From assembly GCA_963665085.2 (NCBI GenBank), contig CAXXXS010000001.1:4774001-4838000 (forward strand): a stretch of 64,000 bases of DNA. Direction: 5' to 3'. Position 1 is the first letter of the stretch, and the number at the start of each line of letters is the position of its first letter. A program made the position numbers and the translations under genes. This document shows, in pieces, positions 47,048 to 56,047 of the stretch. This DNA comes from G963665085 sp963665085. GTDB taxonomy: Bacteria; Bacteroidota; Bacteroidia; Bacteroidales; JAAAOM01. Under the pieces are notes generated by a model. The model ran no database searches and was not told the DNA's origin. It saw only the letters and a program-made list of their open reading frames with translations.

Positions 47048-47992
47048 TTACTTCATGCTTTTCAGGTATTTGAAAAGCTCGCAATCAGTTGTTAAAATAA
47101 CAGATGTAGAAGTGTCGAATGTTGTTTCGAAAGTTTCCATCGATTTTAAAAAACCATATAATTCGCGTGATGCAGATGATTTGTTATATGCAGATGCATA
47201 AATTGCAGCAGCTCTGGCATCGGCCATTCCTTTTATTTCTTCGGCTTGTCGAAATGCCTCAGACTGGATTGTTTTTAGTTCCCTTTCTTTCTCGCCATTA
47301 ATGCGTGAGGCTTCGCCCTGTCCTTCAGACCTGAATTTATCGGCAATGCGAAACCTTTCACTTTTCATACGTTCGTAAACCTGGGCACTTACTTCTTGGA
47401 CGTAATTAATGCGTTTAAACCGAAAGTCGAGTATTACAATGCCAAGGTCTTGTGCTTTCTGGTTGGCAGATATCAGGATCATCCGTTGCAATTCCTGACG
47501 TCCGACAAATATGGTAGCAAGCGAATCGGAAATCATTTCACCGGTTGCACCCGAGGAAGCCGGAATCCTGTTAAGAGAACGTACAGCTTCTTCCAGGTTA
47601 TGGGCTGCAATGTAATCCCTTGTTTCCCCGTCAAGGATATCATCAAGTCGCGATTGCGCTCCCCTTTCATTGGTCATACGTTTAAAGAACTGCAATGGAT
47701 CTGTAATTTGCCACCGGGCATAGGTATCAACAAATATGAATTTTTTATCTTTTGTTGGCACTTGATTAGGATCCCCATCCCATTCCATATAGCGTTTTTC
47801 AAAATAATTGGTTTTTTGTATAAAAGGTGTTTTAAACTTTAGTCCCGGTTCTGTTTTAGCTTCTCCCACAGGTTTTCCAAATTGCGTAATTACTACCTGT
47901 TCTGTTTCTTTAACCACATATACACTTTGTAAAACCAGTATCAGCAGTATTATTAAGATGATGCTTAAAAATATAATTTTATTTTGCTTCAT
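47048..47992 (-). CDS. hflC: HflC-type SPFH membrane protease modulator
   Basis: A 314-residue SPFH protein: an N-terminal membrane helix (IIFLSIILIILLILVLQS), VVKETEQVVITQFGKPVGE, DKKFIFVDTYARWQITDP, a central band-7 core and a coiled tail (ADKFRSEGQGEASRING). With HflK it forms the ring that controls FtsH access. Encoded directly after hflK (12-bp gap). Confidence 0.92.
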   Translation of the reverse strand: MKQNKIIFLSIILIILLILVLQSVYVVKETEQVVITQFGKPVGEAKTEPGLKFKTPFIQKTNYFEKRYMEWDGDPNQVPTKDKKFIFVDTYARWQITDPLQFFKRMTNERGAQSRLDDILDGETRDYIAAHNLEEAVRSLNRIPASSGATGEMISDSLATIFVGRQELQRMILISANQKAQDLGIVILDFRFKRINYVQEVSAQVYERMKSERFRIADKFRSEGQGEASRINGEKERELKTIQSEAFRQAEEIKGMADARAAAIYASAYNKSSASRELYGFLKSMETFETTFDTSTSVILTTDCELFKYLKSMK

Positions 47993-48004
47993 TAATTCTA
48001 TGTT

Positions 48005-48958
48005 TTATTTGTTTAATTGCATTTGTAATAAAGGCAATACATTATTTCCCTGCTCGTCGATAATGATTTTACTGCCCAACTTTGGTAAAACGGTCTCCAT
48101 TGTTTCTAGATAAATTCTCCGTTTTGTGACTTCGGGAGCTTTTATATATTCTATATAAATGGCATTAAAACGGGCAACTTCGCCAAGTGCGTTATTCACC
48201 CGTTCGGTAGCAAATCCCTCGGCTTTTTGAATTGTTTCCTTAGCCTGTCCACTTGCTTTGGGGATAACCTTGTTATACTCCGATTTTGCTTGATTAATCA
48301 GTGTTTCTTTTTCCTGCTGTGCTTGATTAACTGCATTAAAAGCAGCTTTTACCGGCTCTGGTGGATTTACATCTTGAAGTACAACCTGGTCGACTTTAAT
48401 TCCAAGAGAATATTCACTGCATATCTGGTTCACAAGCTCTATCATTTTGGTGGCTATTTCGGTACGCCCTACAGTAAGTACTTCATTCACCGTACGATCT
48501 CCTATAATTTGACGGAGTGCAGCTTCTGAAACATCACGCAATGAATTTTCAGGATTTCTTACCTTAAATAAATAATTGTAAGGATCGCTTATACGATATT
48601 GTACAACCCATTCCACATCTGCAAGGTTAAGATCGCCGGTAAGCATTAAGGACTCATCTTCGGCGCCAGCCCTTGTATATTGCGTATTAATACCAGCTTT
48701 TACTGTTCGGAAACCAAACTCCAGCTTTTGTTGTCTTTCAACAGGCACTTTATATACCTGTTCAATAAAAGGTGTTTTTATGTTAAGCCCTGGCTCAACT
48801 TTTTTCACATATTTTCCAAAACGGGTAATAACACCTACTTCTTCGGGTTCAATCTGAAAAAAAGCACTAAGGATAATCAATAATGAAAAAAAAGCAATGA
48901 TTATAGTCTTTCTGTACTTCCATATTTTTATCAAATGAGGCGATTCAATATTGTTCAT
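48005..48958 (-). CDS. hflK: HflK-type SPFH membrane protease modulator
   Basis: About 317 residues, N-terminal membrane helix (IIIAFFSLLIILSAFF), then EPEEVGVITRFGKYVKKVEPG, GDLNLADVEWVVQYRI and the EAALRQIIGDRTVNEVLT core typical of HflK. The frame is open to 49021, but that start would lie upstream of the -7 box at 48991-49002. ATG 48958 (MNNIESPHL) gives a short leader and is preferred. First gene of the hflK-hflC-sll1863 operon. Confidence 0.92.
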   Translation of the reverse strand: MNNIESPHLIKIWKYRKTIIIAFFSLLIILSAFFQIEPEEVGVITRFGKYVKKVEPGLNIKTPFIEQVYKVPVERQQKLEFGFRTVKAGINTQYTRAGAEDESLMLTGDLNLADVEWVVQYRISDPYNYLFKVRNPENSLRDVSEAALRQIIGDRTVNEVLTVGRTEIATKMIELVNQICSEYSLGIKVDQVVLQDVNPPEPVKAAFNAVNQAQQEKETLINQAKSEYNKVIPKASGQAKETIQKAEGFATERVNNALGEVARFNAIYIEYIKAPEVTKRRIYLETMETVLPKLGSKIIIDEQGNNVLPLLQMQLNK

Positions 48959-48990
48959 TGTATTTAATTTAATTATGCTTACACTTCTAT

Positions 48991-49060
48991 GATATAAAGG
49001 TACATCTATCTCATCCGACAACTATTACACAACTATGCAAATAAGTTACATCATTCACAC
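48991..49060 (-). promoter_or_regulatory. Stress promoter element, copy A (for hflK)
   Basis: A 41-bp conserved element at 49020-49060 (plus-strand core AATAAGTTACATCATTCACA) lies exactly 18 bp from a -7-like box, read on the minus strand as TACCTTTA (48995-49002). The element holds TTACA words with a 21-bp period (ATTACACA and GTTACAT on the plus strand). Copies B and C have the same spacing. Confidence 0.75.
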
Positions 49061-49080
49061 TTTATATGGTGGTGTGTATA

Positions 49081-49233
49081 TTATTTTACATTACCCAACC
49101 ATCGTGCTAAAAAAGACTTTTTCCTTGGGGTGTTAATTCTTTCACTATGTGCATCTACTATTCTTGCAGCAAAAATCATAAATGGCAACAATAAATAAGT
49201 AAACCAGAAAGAATCTATAAAAGTTAAGTTCAT
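49081..49233 (-). CDS. Small membrane protein, unknown
   Basis: A 50-residue protein with one membrane helix (FWFTYLLLPFMIFAARIV) and a basic tail (ERINTPRKKSFLARW). ATG 49233-49231, TAA 49083-49081. It lies between corA and the stress promoter of hflK, so it may belong to the corA transcript. No family recognised. Confidence 0.55.
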   Translation of the reverse strand: MNLTFIDSFWFTYLLLPFMIFAARIVDAHSERINTPRKKSFLARWLGNVK

Positions 49234-49250
49234 AATTGAATAGTTTTCTA

Positions 49251-50315
49251 TCAAAACCATTTCTTTTTTCTAAAGAAAATAAGAAGACCTGTGCACATTA
49301 AAAGTGCAGCTATCCAAAATATTGGATATGAATATTTATAATCCAGCTCCGGGAAATATTTAAAATTCATGCCATATATACCGGCAAAGAATGTTAATGG
49401 AATGAAAACGGAAGCAAACATTGTTAACACCTTCATTACCCCATTCATACGGCTATTGATTGTTGCGTTATAAATGCTTAATTGATCCGAAGCCATACCA
49501 CTATATAATTCAATGGCATCAATGGAATGGGTTACCAATTCACTTAAGTCTTTTAAATAGTGAACATTCTTCTTTTTAAAAAAGGAGTTTTCAGATTTTA
49601 ACAGATGCATCATCACATCATTAACAGGGCGTATTGATTTTCTCAGAAAGTTTAGTTCGGTTTTTAAATTGTATATTTCTTCAGCAATTTTAGTATCTGT
49701 TTTTAGAAATATCCTGTCCTCCAGATTTTCAACTTTACTTCCTATGGTTTCAATTAATAGGGTATAATTATCTACAATCGTATCCATTATGGCATAAGCC
49801 AAATAATCGTTATTATTTAAACGGGCTTTGCTTTTTTTATTTCGAATTCTCAGTCTGACAGGTTCAAAAATATTGCCTTGTAGTTCTTGTAAGGTAAGTA
49901 CATAATGTTTACCTAAAATTATTGTTATTTGTTCAGCTATAATTTCATTTGACTGGTTATCAAACTGCAATATTTTTAAAATAAAAGCGTCATAATTTTC
50001 TCCGTCTTCGTACTTAGGGCGTTGATCGGTGTTTAATATGTCCTCCAGTAAAAGAGGATGAATATTAAATAGCTCACCCATTTGTTGTATTATTTTAGTA
50101 TCATGTATTCCATATATATTAATCCATGTAACGCTATCAGATTTAACATGTAAAGCAGCTTCATTAATTGACGGATATTCTTTTTCATATATATTTTTAG
50201 CATTATATGCTATTACCTGAATTAAGGGTTTCTCCATTTTTTGCTTTCCAATGAAGATGAGAGAACCTGGAGCCTTACCCTTGGCAGCTGACCGATTTTT
50301 TATAAATCTCGCCAT
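49251..50315 (-). CDS. corA: CorA-type magnesium/divalent-cation transporter
   Basis: 354 residues. A large N-terminal cytosolic domain is followed by two C-terminal membrane helices, with the CorA signature GMN (FFAGIYGMNFKYFPE) after the first. The pre-TM basic/charged helices (RMNGVMKVLTMFASVFIPL) are intact. It probably serves Mg2+ uptake. Upstream of the small membrane gene. Confidence 0.93.
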   Translation of the reverse strand: MARFIKNRSAAKGKAPGSLIFIGKQKMEKPLIQVIAYNAKNIYEKEYPSINEAALHVKSDSVTWINIYGIHDTKIIQQMGELFNIHPLLLEDILNTDQRPKYEDGENYDAFILKILQFDNQSNEIIAEQITIILGKHYVLTLQELQGNIFEPVRLRIRNKKSKARLNNNDYLAYAIMDTIVDNYTLLIETIGSKVENLEDRIFLKTDTKIAEEIYNLKTELNFLRKSIRPVNDVMMHLLKSENSFFKKKNVHYLKDLSELVTHSIDAIELYSGMASDQLSIYNATINSRMNGVMKVLTMFASVFIPLTFFAGIYGMNFKYFPELDYKYSYPIFWIAALLMCTGLLIFFRKKKWF

Positions 50316-50351
50316 TCTATGTTTTTAAGTTTAACAACTGCTATTATGTTT

Positions 50352-50603
50352 TCAATAATAATTATAGTCGTCCTCAAAATCATTGTTTTCTTCCATTATC
50401 TGAATCATCATTTTTTTTGACAGCCTAAGCAAATAAATATTTTTGTCTGTCTCAAATCGCACAGCACTTATCGTCTTCTTATTTTTGGTAAACTCAACAA
50501 TTGCGTGGTTAAATCCTTTGGGATAAACAAGTTTAATTTGTTCTTTTGTTTCGTCATCCAATTTATCGTAATCTTTGATTACATTTAATTTTGAATTTTC
50601 CAT
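50352..50603 (-). CDS. Small conserved-type protein with stress promoter, unknown
   Basis: An 83-residue protein: helical start (VIKDYDKLDDETKEQIKLVYP), strand region (NKKTISAVRFETDKNIYLLRL) and an acidic-Tyr end. No family recognised by eye. Its promoter has copy B of the 41-bp stress element, so it is probably coregulated with hflK. Confidence 0.6.
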   Translation of the reverse strand: MENSKLNVIKDYDKLDDETKEQIKLVYPKGFNHAIVEFTKNKKTISAVRFETDKNIYLLRLSKKMMIQIMEENNDFEDDYNYY

Positions 50604-50629
50604 AGTTATAAATTTTATAAGATCATAAT

Positions 50630-50695
50630 TAAAGTTACCGATCTAAGCACAATATACTGTTACAAAACTCTGGAAATAAGTTACATCATTCACAC
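50630..50695 (-). promoter_or_regulatory. Stress promoter element, copy B
   Basis: The 41-bp element (50655-50695; plus-strand core GGAAATAAGTTACATCATTC) is 18 bp from a -7-like box, minus-strand TAACTTTA (50630-50637). Here the direct repeat is clearest: TGTTACA and AGTTACA starting 21 bp apart. A partial second GGAAATAAGTT follows at 50715. Confidence 0.72.
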
Positions 50696-50840
50696 ATAAT
50701 CCAAATATCTGGAAATAAGTTTTATAGGTATCATAAATTTGATAGAAATACACCTTTTCCTATTTGTATTTTTTAGTTATCAAACGTAACCTCTGTGATA
50801 ATTATTAGCTTGTATGTAAGTAATGGAATCGTGGTTTTTT

Positions 50841-52022
50841 TTACACTTTTATTGGGCAGTCTATATCATCAAAAAACGGTGTTTTTTTTTCTTCAACACA
50901 TTTAACAGCATACAAATACATGGCTGCGCTCCAGGTTTGCCAGTCCTGTCCCATGGGTTTTCCGTCCTGGGCTTTTATCCATTCGTTGAAACCAAACCTC
51001 AACTTATTATTATCTGATAGTTTCATTAATGCAGTTAAGGCGAACAGTTTTTTCTCGGCCAGATTGTATCTCTTGGCTGTAACTAAAGCGGCAACATAAA
51101 AGCCACAAATAAAAGGCCAAATACCACCGTTATGATATTCACCCGGTTTATTATATTTTGAATATCGTTCACGCCAGTCCGGATCGGTTGGCTTAATAAA
51201 GGGAAAAAAATTAGGAGGGAGGTCAACTGCAAGTCCACCTCTTATTCTCATACTTGCACATTCACCCTCTATCCATGAAATCATTTCGTTAGCTCTGGTT
51301 TGTGAGGCCAATCCGGAAAGGATGGCAAGGCTGTTTCCGAGCAGGTCAAAACGTTCACTGCTGAAAATTTTATATGACCAGAAGGCATAATAAGGCTTAT
51401 GTTTTACTACAAGTCCTTCGTGCACATGATTATGTATCTCTCCCCCGGTGATAGTAAATCTGCCCATCGCATGTTGTAATTTATCTGCCCTTTCGTTCAG
51501 TCCCAGCATTCGCAAATAGGAATATGTTAATGTGTTTACATACAGGCCGTAACCTATTACCCATTGTTCGTCGCGCCAATCACTTGTAGGTTGCTGGGCT
51601 ACCAGATACCTATTCGAAGGGCTTTGATATTCCATCCATATCAAAGCTTTTTCAACAGCCTCTTGCAGAAAACCAGCATTATTTGTAGCTTTTCTGAAAA
51701 TCCCTGTTCCCAACAAAAACAATGGAGTCGTGTCGCTGGCACCCCGGTCTTCTGTATCATGTACAAGTGAAGTAATATGACCTTTTTCCGTCTGTTTTTT
51801 TGCCAGTGTTTCCAATACTTTCTGGATGCTTTCTAACAATTTTTGATTTTCGGAAACAGCAATGCCAAATATTGAAAACATTAAATCACGGGTATAAGGT
51901 TCCGGGTATCCCCATCCTGCTGTTCTTGGTAGTCCGTGATACGACCCCTGGGCATTATAAACCAACACTTCAAGTGCAGCTTTCTTTGCTTCTTCTATTT
52001 CTTTCCAATTAAGATTTTGCAT
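50841..52022 (-). CDS. GH100-like alpha-toroid glycoside hydrolase (invertase/debranching-type)
   Basis: A 393-residue six-hairpin enzyme. YTRDLMFSIFGIAV has the putative catalytic Asp; TSDWRDEQWVIGYGLYVN and EYHNGGIWPFICGFYVAALV match conserved segments of neutral/alkaline invertases and amylo-1,6-glucosidases. No signal peptide, so cytosolic. The preceding GT4 gene may supply a glycan, or it may split a sucrose-like sugar; substrate not readable. Confidence 0.75.
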   Translation of the reverse strand: MQNLNWKEIEEAKKAALEVLVYNAQGSYHGLPRTAGWGYPEPYTRDLMFSIFGIAVSENQKLLESIQKVLETLAKKQTEKGHITSLVHDTEDRGASDTTPLFLLGTGIFRKATNNAGFLQEAVEKALIWMEYQSPSNRYLVAQQPTSDWRDEQWVIGYGLYVNTLTYSYLRMLGLNERADKLQHAMGRFTITGGEIHNHVHEGLVVKHKPYYAFWSYKIFSSERFDLLGNSLAILSGLASQTRANEMISWIEGECASMRIRGGLAVDLPPNFFPFIKPTDPDWRERYSKYNKPGEYHNGGIWPFICGFYVAALVTAKRYNLAEKKLFALTALMKLSDNNKLRFGFNEWIKAQDGKPMGQDWQTWSAAMYLYAVKCVEEKKTPFFDDIDCPIKV

Positions 52023-52042
52023 GTTCTATTTTGAATATGAAA

Positions 52043-53185
52043 TTATTTAATACCTAATTTATCATTCATGATCTGTACAAAACGTTTTGCCACAACGCGG
52101 TAATCGAAATTTGCCACAACACGTTTGCGCCCCGCTTTTCCCATTTTTTCACGCAATTCGGCGTCTTGCATTAAAATCATCAAATATTTAGCAATATCTT
52201 GAACATTAGCGCGGTAATCAACCGTGCGTGGTGCATTAAATATCATTTTATGTTGATTTTCAAAACCTGACTCGTCACCAAGCATTACTTCGCTTACGGC
52301 AATTTTTCGTGCTACTTTTGCCAGCAATGCTGTCTCTTTGTGAATAAGTGTATCCAACATTCCCATGGCCTTAATACTAATCACCGGTTTTTCGCAAGCC
52401 CCGGCCTCCACCTGTGGCATTCCAAACCCCTCAAGCCGCGATGGGGCAGCATATATATCACAAGCGCCAATAAGGTAAGGCATAAAGGTTCGGGAAATAG
52501 TGTTGGTGGCATAGGTGACATTTTTTTGTATACCCAATTGGGTTGCCAATTCCAGATCAGCTAGATTTTGATTTTTGGTTCGTGGTTGAGGCCATACCTT
52601 GCACACATATTTCCAATCAGGTGCCTTGGCATCGATTAAGGCGAGTGCCTGCATAACTTCCTGTGCTCCCTTTGAAGCTGCATCACCGCCTACTGTTAGA
52701 ATCATTAGTTGGTCTGCCGAAATACCAAGAGCTTCGCGAACTGCCAGAATTTTTGGGTCATCTTTACTAAATGGAATAAAGGAATCAGTATTGCAGCCAA
52801 CAGGCAAAACTTCTATTCTGTCGGCATTAATTCCATCGCGTACATACATCTCTTTTACCCAGTTCGAGGTTACCAATATAAGAGGAAGGGCATTCAAAAC
52901 CTCCTGATAATTTGCTATGTAACCATCGGCAACCAGCCATGGAACCGCCAGTGCACCATACCTTTGAGGGTGAAGTACCAATTGAGGCGTGTGCCCCCAA
53001 TAACCAACGCCAACCACCACATCCGGTTCAAACCATCTGTAATACCATTCTTTTTCCTGTGCTGACTCAAAATGTGCTGCATGGGCATCTATTCCCATTT
53101 CACATAACCCCTTATAAAGCAAATCGCCCTGAGTGGCAAGCCCACCAGGGGAAGGGGGGTAATCATATAAAACCAGTACTTTCAT
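52043..53185 (-). CDS. GT4-family glycosyltransferase
   Basis: A 380-residue GT-B transferase: MKVLVLYDYPPSPGGLATQG, VGVGYWGHTPQLVLHPQRYG, a TVGGDAASKGAQEV loop and APSRLEGFGMPQVEAGACEKP with the E-x7-E motif. It is 21 bp ahead of the GH100-like gene in the same direction. Likely donor is a nucleotide sugar. Confidence 0.9.
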   Translation of the reverse strand: MKVLVLYDYPPSPGGLATQGDLLYKGLCEMGIDAHAAHFESAQEKEWYYRWFEPDVVVGVGYWGHTPQLVLHPQRYGALAVPWLVADGYIANYQEVLNALPLILVTSNWVKEMYVRDGINADRIEVLPVGCNTDSFIPFSKDDPKILAVREALGISADQLMILTVGGDAASKGAQEVMQALALIDAKAPDWKYVCKVWPQPRTKNQNLADLELATQLGIQKNVTYATNTISRTFMPYLIGACDIYAAPSRLEGFGMPQVEAGACEKPVISIKAMGMLDTLIHKETALLAKVARKIAVSEVMLGDESGFENQHKMIFNAPRTVDYRANVQDIAKYLMILMQDAELREKMGKAGRKRVVANFDYRVVAKRFVQIMNDKLGIK

Positions 53186-53291
53186 AGTCTAGAAGGATTT
53201 GTTGTGTATAAATTATAATTCAAGTTTTATTTGGGTAGTTTCAAATTTCTTAGTAGCACTAATAACCTCAAATACTACCAAATGCCAACTG

Positions 53292-53930
53292 CTACTTCAA
53301 ACTCCCCAACCATTTCAATGCATCCTTTGGTTTTGTAAATTGCCAAAACGCTTCAGTTTTAGGTGTTGTTCTTGCTTCCCAGCTATTGATTTCAAAGCCG
53401 TAGGTTTCTGTAATGATTTTGTATTTTTTTTGCCAGACCCTATTTGCCAGCAGCGTATTTATACTTGCATTTTCATTGGGTCTTGGAAGATATTGTTTGT
53501 TACCATCCTGGTAGGCAAAGCCCCAATATTCATTTGCTACTATTCGATTCGTATTCCAAAGTTTAATAACAGCCTTTCCTGTTTCTTCGTGCCGGATGTG
53601 TCTTGTATATTCTCCTTTGGGGTTATGGGAAATTATTAGATCGAAATGTTTTGTTGGTAATAAATCAAGAATAGCTGTTTCAACTTCTATAACTGTTAAG
53701 GGTTTCTGTTCCGGTTCGTCATTAAGATCACCCATTATCCCCCTTGCCCCTAACACTTTTAAAGCTTTAAAAAACTTAGGGGCACGATCGGGATCTTTAC
53801 CCCGGCATAGAGAAATAATAAACCACTCACATGTTGGATGGCTTAGAATTGTTCCTCCGCACCAAAGGGTTTCATCGTCAGGGTGAGCCACAATAATTAC
53901 AGCTGTTTTTTTGATGTTTTTGTTTTCCAT
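53292..53930 (-). CDS. PIG-L-family N-deacetylase
   Basis: A 212-residue zinc deacetylase: AHPDDETLWCGG (residues 15-26) carries the metal ligands, and RHIRHEETGKAV the later histidine. It belongs with enzymes that deacetylate GlcNAc-containing conjugates (bacillithiol BshB, mycothiol MshB, GPI). With the GT next door it could make a deacetylated sugar conjugate, but no cysteine-adding partner (bshC) is present. Confidence 0.88.
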   Translation of the reverse strand: MENKNIKKTAVIIVAHPDDETLWCGGTILSHPTCEWFIISLCRGKDPDRAPKFFKALKVLGARGIMGDLNDEPEQKPLTVIEVETAILDLLPTKHFDLIISHNPKGEYTRHIRHEETGKAVIKLWNTNRIVANEYWGFAYQDGNKQYLPRPNENASINTLLANRVWQKKYKIITETYGFEINSWEARTTPKTEAFWQFTKPKDALKWLGSLK

Positions 53931-54477
53931 TGTTATCGAAATAGATGTTAAATCGCAATAAGAAACATAACATATATCGCCAATAAAGGGTTTCAGAATA
54001 GATATTCATATTTCCTTTATACAACATATACTGCCGTCTAACCTTTTTCTAGTAAGGAAGATAAATAGGTACTAAGTTTTTCGTTCCCTATTGTATTATG
54101 GTCTGTATTAAATTGTATTATCATTTCTATTTATAAATTATCCAGAAAACCATGAGGTCTTGCCTCATGGATGAATGGTCAATAGTTTGTGAACGTAGTG
54201 AACACCATAAAAAAGCAAAGCTTTTTTTAGAAGCCCCGTGCTCTTGGCACAAGGTAGTTCACAATAAATTTTGACCTGGTGTTGTATCCTAATTCCCAAT
54301 TATCATAGACTTTACGCTATAATTTCAACGGTTTATGGAGCAAAGACTTATCCTGAAGATAAAGCTGACCAACAGACAAGGAGTTTACAGCCCTCCAATG
54401 CATTTGTATTATTAAGTTCATTTTCAGTCAAATATTGAGAAACTTAGTTTTCATGTGGTTAATATTCAATTGATGTT
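53931..54477. other. Intergenic with REP-like palindromes and hairpins
   Basis: 547 bp. It contains a CCATGAGG/CCTCATGG hairpin (54150-54170), an AAAAAAGC/GCTTTTTT terminator-like hairpin (54209-54227), and a palindrome-like block ending in GGTAGTTCA (54253-54261). That last word recurs inverted (TGAACTACC) at 55610-55618, so transaldolase sits between inverted fragments of a repeat. No gene seen. Confidence 0.55.
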
Positions 54478-55521
54478 TCATAATTTTTGCAGGATAATAT
54501 TTTCAAGTTTCACTATATCTTCCGTGAATTTTCTTATTCCTTCAGCTAATTTTTCTGTAGCCATAACATCTTCTTTCATCATCCATCTAAATTTATTTTT
54601 ATCTAAACTTTCCTTTTCTAAACTTAATTCTTCTTTTGTTTCATAAAGCAATTTTCTTTCAAGTACTCCTCCCCTTTGTTTGAGTTCAGCTAATAGTTCA
54701 GGAGAAATGGTCATCAAGTCACATCCTGAAAGTTCAATTATCTCCCCAATATTTCTAAAACTAGCCGCCATGATCTCTGTTTTATACCCAAATTTTTTAT
54801 AGTAATAATAAATAGTTTTAACCAATAATACACCTGGTTCATCAGCAGGAGCTATTTGTTTGATATTGCTATTTTTTAAATGCCAGTCGAGTATGCGTCC
54901 AACAAAAGGTGAAATAAGCTGAACACCTGCCTCGGCACATGCAATAGCTTGTGACATTGAGAAAAGCAATGTTAAATTGCAGTGAATGCCTTCTTTGGTT
55001 AATCGCTCTGCTGCTTTTATTCCTTCCCAGGTGGCCGCTATTTTAATCAGTATTCTTTCGCGATCTATGCCAGCTTCTTTATACAACCCAATAAGTTCTT
55101 TTGCCTTAGAAACCGTTCCTTCAGTATCAAATGAAAGTCTTGGATCAACTTCAGTTGAAACCCTTCCAGGTACAATTTTTAGTATTTCCAGACCGAAAGC
55201 AATACAAAGTCTGTCCAGGGCAATACTGAGCTGAATATTTTTATAGGGTGATTTACTTTTGGCATGGACAATAGCTTCTTCCAACAAAGGGAGGTATTTG
55301 TCATCCTGACATGCTTTATATAAAAGAGAAGGATTTGTTGTAGCATCAGTGGAACTATATTTGCGCATCGACTCAAAGTGTCCTGAATCTGTTACCACAA
55401 TTGTCTGCGTTTTTAGCTGTTTCAATAAATTCATGTTTTTGGGTTTAATGAGCCCAAAAATATCCCGTTCCTCAATAAAATCGGGAACTTCATTTAATTG
55501 GCCATAATTATTTGATTTCAT
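54478..55521 (-). CDS. tal: Transaldolase
   Basis: A class I transaldolase (pentose phosphate pathway). TNPSLLYKA, AFGLEILKIVPGRVSTEVDPRL, RILIKIAATWEGIKAAE with the Schiff-base Lys, and CNLTLLFSMSQAIACAEAG are typical. The frame is open to 55665, but bases 55522 onward fall in repeat sequence. ATG 55521 gives 347 residues; ATG 55434 gives 318, matching the classic length, so the first 29 residues may be an extension. Confidence 0.92.
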   Translation of the reverse strand: MKSNNYGQLNEVPDFIEERDIFGLIKPKNMNLLKQLKTQTIVVTDSGHFESMRKYSSTDATTNPSLLYKACQDDKYLPLLEEAIVHAKSKSPYKNIQLSIALDRLCIAFGLEILKIVPGRVSTEVDPRLSFDTEGTVSKAKELIGLYKEAGIDRERILIKIAATWEGIKAAERLTKEGIHCNLTLLFSMSQAIACAEAGVQLISPFVGRILDWHLKNSNIKQIAPADEPGVLLVKTIYYYYKKFGYKTEIMAASFRNIGEIIELSGCDLMTISPELLAELKQRGGVLERKLLYETKEELSLEKESLDKNKFRWMMKEDVMATEKLAEGIRKFTEDIVKLENIILQKL

Positions 55522-55850
55522 AATTTTTATTTTTAAAAGAATTTTTTCAAGTAATGTCCCAGAAAGAATTAACCATAGTGTGATTCGTTGAAATAGGACA
55601 TTGATAAAATGAACTACCCCGTGGCAGAGCCCCGAGGTATCTAAAGGAGTTTGCTTTGCAAACATATTAGCTTCCGACCCAGAGGGTCGGGGAATTAAAC
55701 CATTTTATGATTAAAGATTCAACGATACTCAATTTACAATATGAACCCGTAAATAATGGATTGCCTAGAGGCAATATAAACGATGCTTGTACTTAAGGTA
55801 CACTCCATTGTTCAATTGCAAATTGAGTAAAGGTGAATCTATCACCTATT
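55522..55850. other. Intergenic with REP-like hairpins
   Basis: 329 bp. TACCCCGTGGC/GCCCCGAGGTA (55615-55639, imperfect stem) and TTCCGACCC/GGGTCGGGGAA (55672-55694) are neighbouring hairpins, typical of REP units flanking IS200-like elements. Downstream of cspA a palindromic ATTGTTCAATTGCAAAT stretch follows. No ORF seen. Confidence 0.55.
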
Positions 55851-56042
55851 TTAGAGAAGTTTAACGTTTACTGCATTTAAACCTTTTTTGCCTTTTTCCA
55901 ATTCAAAGCTTACTTTGTCATTTTCCTTTATACTTTCTTTTAGCCCGGATGAGTGTACAAAGTATTCTTTTGATGAATCTGCATCTTTAATAAATCCAAA
56001 CCCTTTATGGCCACTGTAAAATTTTACAATTCCTTTGTTCAT
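55851..56042 (-). CDS. Cold-shock (CSD) nucleic-acid-binding protein
   Basis: A 63-residue cold-shock domain. RNP-like motifs GHKGFGFIKD and KEYFVHSSGL are intact; a short basic linker and KGLNAVNVKLL close the barrel. It is the last gene of the SPFH/sll1863 stress operon (5 bp after the SPFH gene), so it may be a stress RNA chaperone. Confidence 0.93.
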   Translation of the reverse strand: MNKGIVKFYSGHKGFGFIKDADSSKEYFVHSSGLKESIKENDKVSFELEKGKKGLNAVNVKLL

Positions 56043-56047
56043 TGTAT

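Noticed and set aside
48959..49021. N-terminal extension of HflK
   Set aside because: It would place the start upstream of the -7-like box used by the stress element; the ATG at 48958 is better.
53292..53930. Bacillithiol synthesis (GT plus PIG-L as BshA/BshB)
   Set aside because: No bshC-like gene is near and the transferase is adjacent to a GH100-like hydrolase, so the pair was not called as bshA/bshB.
55522..55665. N-terminal extension of transaldolase
   Set aside because: These bases are REP-like hairpin sequence, and the extension has no similarity to transaldolases.
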